A DNA stretch of 64,000 bases from assembly GCF_900110465.1 (NCBI RefSeq), contig NZ_FODV01000003.1:1-64000 (forward strand), in the 5' to 3' direction. The DNA comes from Halogranum amylolyticum. Its GTDB lineage: Archaea; Halobacteriota; Halobacteria; Halobacteriales; Haloferacaceae. A model generated the notes under the pieces. The model ran no database searches, was not told the DNA's origin, and worked only from the letters and a program-made list of their open reading frames with translations. Both the position numbers and the translations under genes were made by a program. This document shows, piece after piece, positions 37,101 through 45,424 of this stretch (position 1 is its first letter; each line of letters opens with the position of its first letter).

Positions 37101-38875
37101 TACTCGCGTAGCTCGCCCTCGAACGCCGGTTCGTACTCGTCGATCTCCGGTTCGCACGGATCGGAGTACGGCGCGCCGGGTTTGATCTCGCCCTTTCGGG
37201 TGAGTGCCCGCTCCTCCTCCGGTTCCGGGTCGCGGAACTCGTCGAGTCCGGCGGCACCGTAAGGCGGGTACGGCGGTGTTTCGCCGAACTCGCCGGGGAT
37301 GAACTCGGGGAAGCCGGGGATGTTACTCTCCTTCGGGAGCGGCGGGTCGTTGCAGGGGAGCTTCTGCAGACAGTCGCGTTCCTTGTCGAGAACGCGCATG
37401 ATCCCCCACATCCCCTCCCCGTAGTGCGGGAAGAGGTGGCAGTGGAACAGGACGTCGCCGACGGAGCCGTGGGCGCCACCCGCACCGACCTCGAACGCCT
37501 CGTCGAACGACATCTCCGGCCGGAGGGAGGTGAAGTCAGTGATGCCTGCCTCGGGGGTGCCGAACGCGACGTTGTAGGGGCTCTCGTACACCGACCCGAG
37601 ACCGATCGTCTGCGAGTCGATGGTGTCGGAGGTCTCTCGACCGGGTACCTCCTTCCAACGGTGGCCGTGGAGGTGGTGGACGTGGTTCTCCTCGACGGAG
37701 GCCCCGACCGGGATGGCCATCACCGGGTCGCCGACGTACATCGGGTAGACGTTGTCGCCGCCGCCGGGGTCGCCGTGCGCCCACGAACTGTAGAACGGCG
37801 CGGCGTCCTCGCCGACGTTACCGAACTCGGTCTCCCCGAAGCGGTTCCCCGTCGGGTCAGCACGGTAGTTGATGGCGTGCGTCGTTTGCAGTTCGTCGCT
37901 GCCGGGGAGGGTGAGATCCTCGCCGTCGGCAGTCTCGATCCCCTCCGGGGTGTGGTAGTGGACGAGGAACTGCCGGTAGCTCAGACCGGGGACGAGACCG
38001 GCGTCCTTCGCCTCCTGCGAGATGCTCTCGGGGTGGTGGATGTCGGCCTGTACGCGACCCTGTACCTCCTCGCCCGTGTACGGGTCGGTCCACGTCGTCC
38101 CCTGCGGATGGACGACCACGGACCCGAACAGTCCGCGGGCCAGCAGGTTCGTCTCCTGCGGCGAGTCCTCCTCGCTACTGAAGAACGACTGGTTCGCCCC
38201 GTCGAGGAAGAAGTGGCCGCCGTACTCGCTGGCGTACCACCGATAGGTGCGACTCTCGCCGGGCGGGACGACGGTGCTGGGGTTCTGACCGACCTCCATC
38301 CCGTCGCTCTCCTCGACGTCGTACGGGAGCCCCGTCTGGTGCATCGACGCACAGCGGTCGAGATCGTTGTGGAACTCGATCTCGATGAGGTCGCCCTTGT
38401 TCGCCCGCAGGGTGAGCGGCTGGATGAGCCGCGTGTCGCCGTCGGCGCGCTTCTCTTCCGGGATGTCTTCGCAGAACACTTCCGCGTCCTCGTCCTCGAA
38501 GACTGTGTTGTTCCCGCAGGGGACCTTCCCCGAGAGTTTGTTGATCTCGTCGAGGTCGTCCTCCAGGGCGTACATCACGCCGATCGGCTGGTGGAGTCCG
38601 TAGCGGTTGTAGACGATGTCGACGTCGATCGCGTGAACGTCGAAGTGTCGGACCTCCCCACCCTCGTCGGGCTCCTCGGGGACCGATTCCTCGTTGGCCG
38701 ACAGTTCGCCGGAGCCGTCGGTGCTGGTGGGAAGACCCGCACCGGCGGCGAGCGCACTGCCCGCGGCGAGAAACGATCGCCGTGACGTCGTCAGCTCGTC
38801 TCCGAGCCGGGCGTCCTCCGGCTCACTACCTCGTGTCGTCGGATTCTCTCCGTTGTTCGACTCGTCGTGTTTCAT
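34169..38875 (-). CDS. Giant Tat-exported multicopper oxidase (three tandem units)
   Basis: This 1568-aa protein starts with a Tat signal (TTSRRSFLAAGSALAAGAG, residues 29-47). Three related units follow, each opening with a strand like AIDVDIVYNRYGLHQPIGVM (about 82), ADIVYNDAGDHDPNGIVYVL, and AEIEYNEYGDYDPYGIAYAL, so it probably holds six cupredoxin domains. Unit one has HVHHLHGH (398-405) and a complete type-1 copper motif HCHLFPHYGEGM (478-489). Later units have IFFHDH and VLHDH motifs suited to trinuclear copper ligands. The size and motifs recall bacterial giant oxidases such as MnxG (Mn(II) oxidation), but the substrate is unknown. The last 120 residues carry one FG-GAP-like repeat (DLTGDGTIDVLIGVP). 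Confidence 0.85.
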   Translation of the reverse strand: MKHDESNNGENPTTRGSEPEDARLGDELTTSRRSFLAAGSALAAGAGLPTSTDGSGELSANEESVPEEPDEGGEVRHFDVHAIDVDIVYNRYGLHQPIGVMYALEDDLDEINKLSGKVPCGNNTVFEDEDAEVFCEDIPEEKRADGDTRLIQPLTLRANKGDLIEIEFHNDLDRCASMHQTGLPYDVEESDGMEVGQNPSTVVPPGESRTYRWYASEYGGHFFLDGANQSFFSSEEDSPQETNLLARGLFGSVVVHPQGTTWTDPYTGEEVQGRVQADIHHPESISQEAKDAGLVPGLSYRQFLVHYHTPEGIETADGEDLTLPGSDELQTTHAINYRADPTGNRFGETEFGNVGEDAAPFYSSWAHGDPGGGDNVYPMYVGDPVMAIPVGASVEENHVHHLHGHRWKEVPGRETSDTIDSQTIGLGSVYESPYNVAFGTPEAGITDFTSLRPEMSFDEAFEVGAGGAHGSVGDVLFHCHLFPHYGEGMWGIMRVLDKERDCLQKLPCNDPPLPKESNIPGFPEFIPGEFGETPPYPPYGAAGLDEFRDPEPEEERALTRKGEIKPGAPYSDPCEPEIDEYEPAFEGELREYTIVALPADIVYNDAGDHDPNGIVYVLEEHADLVREGKMNPEPLVIRANVGDCVDITFKNEVTDENVAALPGDRFPENPEGEDGGAESVPIEAGGKSTHIHFVSYDLLGSDSLATGFNYNQETEAGATSHYRWYADEEGTIFFHDHITGIDDVMHGSFASLVVEPPNSRWLDPYSGDPIRSGTQAIIQQDDGPDYREFCVAYQDFAQLVDRDGELVNPQVEHGENAGVMALNYRNAPYYHRDDADPAYVHSSYVHGDPSTPVFEAYEGDPVRFRLWQAAYEEQHNFSIHGRQFPTVGVDPQDATSQIIGTSEAYTMDLEPEEEFEDLENIFENLEENPSGLPIRDYMYGSTVVDDLWDGMWGLFREIGAEVDHIEPLPDQGAPDGSISKQELRKMGHPAAHSDCDWSEYGQLARLLYGDDDCKDFPPDKNARQNSAIDGNPPPKAPIPGDPCPEDATVQEFNVSAFDAEIEYNEYGDYDPYGIAYALTRDVDAIKNGDLPLAPLTLWASENDCIEVTLTNDIDFDAIDEDHPHPEMQGPDQEWERSKRISLHPKRVQMDVLGSDGTTAGFNWDQTIGPGESITYRWYANGEIGSAVLHDHADVRSNRHHGAYGRLVIGEEGVEYLDATTGEPAPQGRNDSVIAKVPNGDDYRSYALAFADGQYIVNRNDRDDCVVPPGDDEEFDADAPCNQLGDAEDHGFAAVNYRSEPFSRRFEADDDPWDVYDSGAHGDPVTPILRAMLGDPIRLDIHKTADKADGLVFHLAAHQWNRLRNVEQSKDIGVDDQTSVTKSDIVEPKGGAGGLAGSTGDFIYQETRQRLKLESGEWGFLRVGDRQHDFEQPVQPLPDRCATPIDRRPGWNVTRGDLTGDGTIDVLIGVPWSAQEATEAGAAYLFTGPVDTSQITDLTGADVRFVGIEACERAGTSVEIRDASEGSTSCLVVDSECARYEIPWSAIADGEHPRVRNVHLTDEFDTSSH

Positions 38876-39078
38876 CGACGGTCAGCCAGAACATTGTGAC
38901 GGTATTTATTATTGGAAATATAAGAATATCATAACTACTTGTTTTTTGAGTAACGACGACTTACATTTTAGCAAGTAAGTATTTGGTAAGTTCCTATAGT
39001 GATAGTCTGGTTAGAAAATAACTCTTCGAGCGTAGTATGTTACCGTAGCACGAACATCACCGACGGCGATAGTTCCTC
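38876..39078. promoter_or_regulatory. AT-rich promoter region of the multicopper oxidase
   Basis: This stretch is sharply AT-richer than its neighbours, with several TATA-like runs on the minus strand just upstream of the oxidase start. It includes the inverted repeat at 38959-38980. Confidence 0.5.
38959..38980. repeat. Inverted repeat ACTTAC-N10-GTAAGT upstream of the oxidase
   Basis: Perfect 6-bp half-sites, about 85-105 bp upstream of the oxidase ATG. A third GTAAG-like copy (ggtaagt) follows at about 38985-38991. Possible regulator site. Confidence 0.35.
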
Positions 39079-40092
39079 TCAGTCGACGACGACGAGCCCG
39101 CGAATCGGCTCCGACTCAAAGGACTCCGGCCACTCGATGGAGAGTCGCCGCCACGAGTCGCCCGAATCCGTCGTGTGGAACAGCCCCTGGTCGTTCGCGG
39201 CGTAGAACTCGCCGCCCGTGTCGCCCGCGGCGAGCACCGCCCGCGTCACGCCGTCGCCCGTCGGCAGTCCGCGGCCGTCGAGCCGCTCCCACTGCACTCC
39301 CTCCGCGTGTTCGCGTTTCCGATAGACGTACGTCTCCGCCCGCGAGGCCGTGTGCGCCGCGTACGCCCCCGACGCCGACGAGACGAGTACCGTCCTCGGG
39401 TCGGCCTCGTCGACGACGACGCTCCAGCAGTAACGGTGGCTTAACCCCTTCTGTGGATACTGCCACGTCTCGCCGCCGTCGCTCGTCTCCGCGTACCCGT
39501 CTCCCGCGGCGGCCCACGCACGACCCGGTACGTCGGGGTGCGTCGCCATGCTGTGGGTGTCGATGCGCGACGAGTCGACGCGGCCCTCCCACGTTTCCCC
39601 GCGGTCGTGCGTCTGGACGAGCGCACCCGCCTCGACGGCGACGTAGAGGTGCGACGGGTCGACGGGGTCCACCTCGATCCATCTGACGTGGTGCGTCTCG
39701 GGCCGCGGCGGGAACGACCAACTCGAGGCGGAGGGGAGGTCGGTCAGCCCGGTCTTCTCGGTCCAGACGTCGCCGCCGTCGGTCGAGTGGTAGACGGCGC
39801 TCGGTTCCGTCCCGACCCACACCTCCTTGGGGTCGTCGGGGTTCGTCGCCAGTGCCGTGACCGCGCCGCTGTCGACGACGCTCTCGCCGACGCGTGACCA
39901 CGTGTCGCCGCCGTCGTCGCTCCGGAGCACGCCGGCGTCGGACGTGCCGCAGAAGAGTCGCCGTGGCTGGTCGGGGTGGACCGCGAGACACGCGAGTGCG
40001 TGCTCGGAGAGTCGCGTCGAGGGCTGCCAGTCGCCGGGACCGCCGTCGACGACGAGGAGGGCGTCTCTCGTCGCCACGTAGAGGGTTACCAT
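39079..40092 (-). CDS. BNR/WD40-like beta-propeller protein
   Basis: This 337-aa protein contains repeated Asp-box motifs of the form SDDGGDTW, STDGGDVW, THDRGETW, TSDGGETW and TTDSGDSW. These define sialidase-like or BNR repeats, with intervening strands VWVGTEPSAVYH and the like, so it is a six- or seven-bladed propeller. No signal peptide is visible (starts MVTLYVATRDALLVVDGG). Function not determinable from sequence; related haloarchaeal proteins are annotated as exo-alpha-sialidase-like or glycosyl hydrolase-like without evidence. It lies between the oxidase and uvrA. Confidence 0.8.
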   Translation of the reverse strand: MVTLYVATRDALLVVDGGPGDWQPSTRLSEHALACLAVHPDQPRRLFCGTSDAGVLRSDDGGDTWSRVGESVVDSGAVTALATNPDDPKEVWVGTEPSAVYHSTDGGDVWTEKTGLTDLPSASSWSFPPRPETHHVRWIEVDPVDPSHLYVAVEAGALVQTHDRGETWEGRVDSSRIDTHSMATHPDVPGRAWAAAGDGYAETSDGGETWQYPQKGLSHRYCWSVVVDEADPRTVLVSSASGAYAAHTASRAETYVYRKREHAEGVQWERLDGRGLPTGDGVTRAVLAAGDTGGEFYAANDQGLFHTTDSGDSWRRLSIEWPESFESEPIRGLVVVD

Positions 40093-40143
40093 GGCTGACG
40101 GTAGGCGCAGGAGGTGGGAAAAGGCTCCGTCGAGGAAGTCGTC

Positions 40144-43104
40144 TCAGTCGTCGTCGCTGATCGGCTTGGCAGGCTGCCGCTTGTCCGCACGCGGCCCCTC
40201 CGCGTCGACGTCGGGGAGCAGATCGCGCAGATACTGACCGGTGTGGCTCTCCTCGGTGCGGGCGACCTCCTCCGGCGTGCCCATGGCGACGACCTCGCCG
40301 CCGTTCTCGCCGCCCTCGGGACCGAGGTCGACGACGTTGTCCGCGTTCTTCACGAGATCGAGTTCGTGTTCGACGACGACGATGGTGTTACCGTTGTCGG
40401 TCAGTCGCTGCAGCACGTCGATGAGCTTGCGCTCGTCCTCCTTGTGGAGCCCCGTCGTCGGTTCGTCCAGCAGGTAGAGCGTCTCGCCGGTCTGCTTCTT
40501 CCCCAACTCTTCGGCCAGTTTGACGCGCTGGGCCTCGCCACCCGACAGCGTCGTCGAGGGCTGGCCGAGCGACATGTAGCCGAGGCCGACGTCTTTCAGC
40601 AGTTCGAGACGACGGCGGATCTGGGAGTTCGCCTCGAAGAACGCGTGGGCCTCGTCGACCTCCATGTCGAGGACGTCGGCGATGGTCGCGCCCTTGTAAG
40701 TGACGTCGAGCGTCTCGTCGTTGTAACGCGCGCCGCCACACTCCTCACAGGGGACGTAGACGTCCGAGAGGAAGTTCATCTCGATCTTGACGGTTCCCTG
40801 TCCGCCGCACTCCTCACAGCGACCGCCTTTGACGTTGAACGAGAAGCGACCCTTCTCGTAGCCGCGCTGCTTGGCCAGCTTCGTCTCGGCGAACAGCTCG
40901 CGGATGTAGTCGAAGACGCCGGTGTAGGTGGCGGGGTTCGACCGCGGCGTCCGGCCGATTGGCGACTGATCGATGAGTCGCACCGTCTCGATGTCGTCGT
41001 GTCCTTCGATGGCGTCGTGTTCGCCCGGGTCGACGCTCGTGTTGTCGTTCATCTGTCGGGCGAGCCCCTTATAGAGGATATCGTGCATCAACGTCGACTT
41101 CCCGGACCCCGAGACGCCGGTGATAGCCGTGAACTGGCCGACTGGGATGGGGACGTCGAGATCCTTCAGGTTGTGCTGGCGTGCGCCCTTGACGACGAGT
41201 CCGCCTTCCGACTCTCGGCGTTCCTCGGGGACCGGGATATCCCGTCGCCCCGAGAGGTAGTCGCCGGTGACGGAGTCCTCTGCCGCACAGACGTCGTCGA
41301 AGTCGCCCTGCACGACGATCTCGCCGCCGCGTTTGCCCGGACCGGGGCCCATGTCGATGATGTTGTCCGCCCGCCGCATCGTCGCCTCGTCGTGTTCGAC
41401 GACGATGAGCGTGTTGCCGAGGTCACGCAACCCTTCGAGCGTGTTCAGCAAGCGGTCGTTGTCCCGCTGGTGGAGACCGATCGAGGGTTCGTCGAGCACG
41501 TAGAGCACGCCGACGAGCCCCGAGCCGACCTGTGTGGCGAGTCGGATTCGCTGTGATTCGCCGCCCGAGAGCGTCGCCGCCTCGCGGTCCAAGGTGAGAT
41601 ACTCGAGCCCGACCTCGGTCATGAAGCCGAGTCGAGCGCGGATCTCCTTCAGGATCTCCTCGGCGATGGTGCGCTGGCGGTCGGTGAGATCCGCCTCCAT
41701 CCCTTCGAAGTGGTCGAGCGCGTCGCCGATGCTCAACCGGTTGACCTCGGTGATGGCGGTGCCGTCGACGAGCACCGACCGGGACTGCGGTTTGAGACGC
41801 GTGCCGTCACAGGCGGGACACGTCGTCACGGCCATGTAGTCCTCGATATGCTCGCGCGTGCTCTTCGACTCGGTCTCAACGTGGCGGCGTTCGAGGTTCG
41901 GGATGACTCCCTCGAACCGTTTCTCCTTGCGGCGGGTGCCGTTCTTCGTCGACCGCTCGAAGACGACCTCCTCGTCGGTGCCGTAGAGGAACTGTCGCTG
42001 GACGTCGTCGTCGAGGGTCTCCCAGTGGGTCTGGACGCTCACGCCGAAATGTTTCGCCACCGACTTGATCCGGGTGCGGTAGTACGAGCGTTTGTAGCTC
42101 CACGGCTCGAAGACGTCCTTCAGCGGCTTGCTGGGATCCTGGACGACGAGCTCCTCGTCGATCTCCTTCGTGTTGCCGATCCCCTCGCACGCCGGACAGG
42201 CGCCGTGCGGCGAGTTGAACGAGAACGACCGCGTCTCGATCTCCGAGAAGTCGATGCCACAGTGGGTACAGGCGAGTTCCTCGGAGAACTCGACGACCAG
42301 TCGGCCGTCGTCTTCCCCCGCGAGGTCACCCGTCGCACGAGCGGTAGAGCCGCCGAGTGCCGTCGCGGCCTCCTCGCTCGGGTCCGGGACGACGACTTTC
42401 AGCACGCCGTCGGCCCGCTCGAGCGCCGTCTCGACGCTGTCGGTGATGCGCGACCGCGCCTCCTCTGCGACTTTGATGCGGTCGACGACGACGTCGACCG
42501 TATGGTCGTAGTTCTCGTCTAACTTTGGCCGGTCTGTGGTCAGGTCGTACTGCTCGCCGTCGACCTCGACGCGGGCGTACCCGTCGGCGACGAGGTCGTC
42601 GAACAGATCCTCGAACGCCCCCTTCTGGTCGCGGACGACGGGCGCGGCGATCTTCGCTTTCGTCCCCTCGGGGAGGTTGAAGATGCGTCGAACCATCTGC
42701 TGGGCGCTCTGCTCGCCGACTTCGCGGCCACACTCCGGACAGTGCGGCGTTCCCACGCGCGCGTAAAGAAGACGGAGGTAGTCGTGGAGCTCGGTGACCG
42801 TCCCGACCGTCGAGCGGGGGTTGTTGGCGGCGTTCTTCTGGTCGATGGAGATGGCCGGAGAGAGCCCCTCGACCGATTCGACCTGCGGTTTGTCCATCTG
42901 TCCGAGGAAGTTCCGCGCGTAGGCGCTCAACGACTCGATGTAGCGACGCTGGCCTTCGGCGTAGATCGTCTCGAAGGCGAGCGACGACTTCCCCGACCCG
43001 GACAGGCCGGTGACGACGGTGAACTGCTCTCGCGGGATAGCGACGTCGAGGTCCTTGAGGTTGTGCTCCTCGGCCCCTCGGACCTCGATGTAGTCTTTGC
43101 TCAT
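40144..43104 (-). CDS. uvrA: Excinuclease ABC subunit UvrA
   Basis: This 986-aa DNA damage recognition ATPase of nucleotide excision repair shows both ABC modules. The first Walker A is GLSGSGKSS (33-41) and the second [12 protein letters not shown] (about 664). Signature motifs are [16 protein letters not shown] and [17 protein letters not shown]. Zinc modules are CTHC...CPAC and CEEC...CEEC. One insertion-domain stretch is Ala/Gly-rich ([14 protein letters not shown]). Start ATG at 43104. A 6+6-bp hairpin lies 60-90 bp upstream, between this gene and sepF, which is in the same orientation. Confidence 0.98.
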   Translation of the reverse strand: MSKDYIEVRGAEEHNLKDLDVAIPREQFTVVTGLSGSGKSSLAFETIYAEGQRRYIESLSAYARNFLGQMDKPQVESVEGLSPAISIDQKNAANNPRSTVGTVTELHDYLRLLYARVGTPHCPECGREVGEQSAQQMVRRIFNLPEGTKAKIAAPVVRDQKGAFEDLFDDLVADGYARVEVDGEQYDLTTDRPKLDENYDHTVDVVVDRIKVAEEARSRITDSVETALERADGVLKVVVPDPSEEAATALGGSTARATGDLAGEDDGRLVVEFSEELACTHCGIDFSEIETRSFSFNSPHGACPACEGIGNTKEIDEELVVQDPSKPLKDVFEPWSYKRSYYRTRIKSVAKHFGVSVQTHWETLDDDVQRQFLYGTDEEVVFERSTKNGTRRKEKRFEGVIPNLERRHVETESKSTREHIEDYMAVTTCPACDGTRLKPQSRSVLVDGTAITEVNRLSIGDALDHFEGMEADLTDRQRTIAEEILKEIRARLGFMTEVGLEYLTLDREAATLSGGESQRIRLATQVGSGLVGVLYVLDEPSIGLHQRDNDRLLNTLEGLRDLGNTLIVVEHDEATMRRADNIIDMGPGPGKRGGEIVVQGDFDDVCAAEDSVTGDYLSGRRDIPVPEERRESEGGLVVKGARQHNLKDLDVPIPVGQFTAITGVSGSGKSTLMHDILYKGLARQMNDNTSVDPGEHDAIEGHDDIETVRLIDQSPIGRTPRSNPATYTGVFDYIRELFAETKLAKQRGYEKGRFSFNVKGGRCEECGGQGTVKIEMNFLSDVYVPCEECGGARYNDETLDVTYKGATIADVLDMEVDEAHAFFEANSQIRRRLELLKDVGLGYMSLGQPSTTLSGGEAQRVKLAEELGKKQTGETLYLLDEPTTGLHKEDERKLIDVLQRLTDNGNTIVVVEHELDLVKNADNVVDLGPEGGENGGEVVAMGTPEEVARTEESHTGQYLRDLLPDVDAEGPRADKRQPAKPISDDD

Positions 43105-43162
43105 CTGGAACTCTCGTAAGGGGAGGACGCCTGAAAACTCGTCGGTTCCCGAAGGTCGCGAA

Positions 43163-43192
43163 CCGTACTGTCACGCCGTGACAAGGGTACGG
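43163..43192 (-). promoter_or_regulatory. Nested inverted repeat between sepF and uvrA
   Basis: CCGTAC (43163-43168) pairs with GTACGG (43187-43192), and inside it TGTCAC pairs with GTGACA around a 3-nt loop. It may terminate sepF transcription or be an operator of uvrA. No T-run follows on the minus strand. Confidence 0.4.
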
Positions 43193-43244
43193 ACGGGGAA
43201 CGAGAGGTCGGGTGCTCGCGAGAACGGCGAGGAGGGACGTCGTC

Positions 43245-43601
43245 TCAGCTCAGTTTCTGTCGGGAGATGGAGATGCCCGTCGGAGTGACGATGAGTTGGT
43301 CGTCGCCCTTCTGGACGATGTCGCCGTCGACCTCGTGGGCGACCTGCTGCAGTTCGTCGATGATGTGTTCGACCGTCCGGTCCTGCGTCCGGAGGCGCGT
43401 GATGTCGGCGATGACGAAGTCGCCGTCGTAGACGGCGTCCTTGATAGCGACGACGTCCTGCTGGCCGCTGATCTCGGCGATGTGGACCGTCGTCCCCGCC
43501 TCGCCGCGGGCGGTGTCGAAGTCGTCGAGATCCAGTTCGACGTAGTCCTCGTTGGTGTGGTTCTCGCCGCCACCAGTGAGGAGTTTGTCCATGATGCCCA
43601 T
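43245..43601 (-). CDS. sepF: Cell division protein SepF
   Basis: This 118-aa protein has an N-terminal amphipathic segment (MGIMDKLLTGG) that can attach to the membrane, then the SepF core (DDFDTARGEAGTTVHIAEI, then VVAIKDAVYDGDFVIADITR) with helix TVEHIIDELQQVAHEV. In archaea SepF anchors FtsZ to the membrane and is essential for division. Start at the ATG at 43601; the second Met at codon 4 is an alternative. Length matches haloarchaeal SepF. Confidence 0.93.
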   Translation of the reverse strand: MGIMDKLLTGGGENHTNEDYVELDLDDFDTARGEAGTTVHIAEISGQQDVVAIKDAVYDGDFVIADITRLRTQDRTVEHIIDELQQVAHEVDGDIVQKGDDQLIVTPTGISISRQKLS

Positions 43602-43738
43602 GCGATGTACATCTCACTCTCGCCCCATTAGTTCTTACGTCAGACGACGGGCTGACGTGGAACCGGAACGGATCGGCAGAGGACGGACGTCAGCGGCGAC
43701 AAGGGGAGCTTTTTGCGACCGGAAGTCGACTGCCGACT

Positions 43739-44422
43739 GTGACCTTCAGTATCTGCGTCCGCGAAGAGTACGTCGACAGCGACGGTGACGACCAGACTCG
43801 GTTCGGCGTCGCCGTCACCACCCGACTGCCCGGCGTGGGAGCGCTTTGCCCGTTCGCGAGCGAGGACGGCGCCGTCGCCACACAGAGCTACACTAACGTC
43901 GAACTGGGTCGCAAGGGACTCGACTATCTCGCCGACGGACTCGCCGTCGACGACGCGCTGCAGGCGCTGCTGAACGCCGACGACGAACGGGAGAAACGCC
44001 AGCTCCACGGCCTCGGCCGCGAGTCGACGTTCGCCTTCTCCGGCGAGGAGTGTCGCGACTGGTACGGGCACTACGAGGGCGAGAACGTCACCGTCGCGGG
44101 CAACCTGCTCGCTAGCGAGTCGGTCGTCGAGGCGACCGCCGCCGCCTACGAGGGAAGCGACCGCGGAGAACCGCTCGCGAAGCGACTGATAGACGCGCTG
44201 GCCGCAGGCGACGCCGAAGGCGGCGACAGACGCGAGGACCTCCCGGTGCAGAGTGCGGCGCTGGTCGTCGCGTCGACCGAGAATCAGGAGTTCGAACCGT
44301 ACTACAACGATCTCCGGGTCGACGCGACGGAGACGCCGATGCGCGAGCTCCGCGAGACGTTCCACGAGGCGAGACGCGGCTACGAGTTGGCGCTGGACAA
44401 GTACACCGCCGGCGACGAGTGA
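43739..44422 (+). CDS. DUF1028-family protein (putative Ntn-hydrolase-like)
   Basis: This 227-aa protein matches DUF1028: it opens TFSICVREE, has FGVAVTTRLPGVGALCPFA and SYTNVELGRKGLDYLADG, then GRESTFAFSGEECRDWYGHY and NLLASESVVEAT. The family is thought to be Ntn-hydrolase-like and is often near catabolic operons, but no activity is established here. It begins with a GTG at 43739; no ATG lies in frame before the conserved start. Divergent from sepF. Confidence 0.85.
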   Translation: MTFSICVREEYVDSDGDDQTRFGVAVTTRLPGVGALCPFASEDGAVATQSYTNVELGRKGLDYLADGLAVDDALQALLNADDEREKRQLHGLGRESTFAFSGEECRDWYGHYEGENVTVAGNLLASESVVEATAAAYEGSDRGEPLAKRLIDALAAGDAEGGDRREDLPVQSAALVVASTENQEFEPYYNDLRVDATETPMRELRETFHEARRGYELALDKYTAGDE

Positions 44423-44459
44423 GCGTCGGGTCGTCACCGAACTACGGCGGACTCTCGAT

Positions 44460-44939
44460 CTAGACGCTGAACTCGTACAGCTCGTCGCCGACGTGGTGGA
44501 CCGACTCGACGACCTTCCCGGAGTCGCCGACCATGTCGTCGCCGGCGACCAACGCGCGTCCGACGGCGAGCACCTTCCCGTGGGTCTCCTCTTGGATGAC
44601 GATGAGATCGTCCTCGTCGATGTCGGCGTCGGCCTCGACGATGCCGGGGCGCATCACGTCCGCGCCGTTGCTGACGAAGGAGATGGCGCCGGCGTCGACC
44701 GTGACGACGCCTTTCGACGGCGAATGCTGGTTCGCACCGCGGACCGTGAGGAACGGTTCGTCGTCGACGTAGAGGACGAGCGGTTCGCCGTCGACGAGCA
44801 CGACGTCGAACTCGGAGTCGGCCAGTTCGACCAGTTCGTAGCTGTCGCCGTCGAGGTCGACGCCGAGGCTCTCGGCCATCGTGTCTTCGATCTCGGCGAC
44901 GTCGTCGCTGCGCAGGTGGTGCCGGGATTTGACCTTCAT
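44460..44939 (-). CDS. PUA-domain RNA-binding protein (MCT-1/DUF1947-like)
   Basis: This 159-aa protein has an N-terminal pre-PUA domain (MKVKSRHHLRSDDVAEIED) and a C-terminal PUA domain (VTVDAGAISFVSNGADVMRP, then IVIQEETHGKVLAVGRAL). This matches the archaeal relatives of MCT-1/Tma20, which bind RNA and in eukaryotes act in translation re-initiation and recycling. Start ATG at 44939; an upstream extension to 45008 would run into the shared promoter region. It faces a zinc-finger gene across a 137-bp divergent region. Confidence 0.88.
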   Translation of the reverse strand: MKVKSRHHLRSDDVAEIEDTMAESLGVDLDGDSYELVELADSEFDVVLVDGEPLVLYVDDEPFLTVRGANQHSPSKGVVTVDAGAISFVSNGADVMRPGIVEADADIDEDDLIVIQEETHGKVLAVGRALVAGDDMVGDSGKVVESVHHVGDELYEFSV

Positions 44940-45030
44940 ACACCCACGGTACGCCGCACGGTGGATAAATCGCCCGTTCCGTGTCGGTCTCCGCCCCGAG
45001 ACGAACACCGTCGTGCTCCGTGCTAGCTAT

Positions 45031-45071
45031 TGACATTGCAACAAATGCTAAGTGACCGAAGCGCAATGTCA
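45031..45071. promoter_or_regulatory. Inverted repeat flanking a promoter (candidate operator)
   Basis: Half-sites TGACATTGC (45031-45039) and GCAATGTCA (45063-45071) are perfectly complementary over 9 bp and lie 32 bp apart, about three helical turns. They flank a TATA-like atgctaagt that sits about 27 bp upstream of the ATG at 45077. A dimer bound here would bracket the promoter. Confidence 0.55.
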
Positions 45072-45076
45072 GTTCC

Positions 45077-45385
45077 ATGTGGCGCTCCCGGAGCAACCGG
45101 GACCGAGAGATGGTGGTCTGCATCGCCTGTGGCAGTTCACTCAGCCGCGCGGACGCCCGCGAGTACGACAAAGAGGGCGACCGCTGGGAACGACACGGCA
45201 AGGAGTTCGAACACCTCTGTAAGGCGTGCTACCGCGATCTCTGTCATCAACCCCGGAAGGAACTCGAGGCGCTCCTGGGCGACATCGAGGAGCACGGTCT
45301 CTCTCAGGAGGAGTTCCTCCGCCGCTACCTCGCCGAGGTCGAGGCCCGGTACGACCCCGAGAGCCGAGAAGAACGCGAACGGTAG
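45077..45385 (+). CDS. Small zinc-finger protein with helical tail (102 aa)
   Basis: This 102-aa protein has MVVCIACGSSLSR near residues 12-24 and LCKACYRDLC near 47-56, giving two CxxC pairs about 30 residues apart for one zinc ion. A charged helix (ELEALLGDIEEHGLSQEEFL) then ends in a basic tail. I recognise no named family; it resembles haloarchaeal zinc-finger proteins of unknown function. The 9-bp inverted repeat just before the ATG suggests tight transcriptional control. Confidence 0.75.
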   Translation: MWRSRSNRDREMVVCIACGSSLSRADAREYDKEGDRWERHGKEFEHLCKACYRDLCHQPRKELEALLGDIEEHGLSQEEFLRRYLAEVEARYDPESREERER

Positions 45386-45424
45386 ACACGCAGACGTTTT
45401 CTCCGCCGCCTCCCATCTCGAGCT

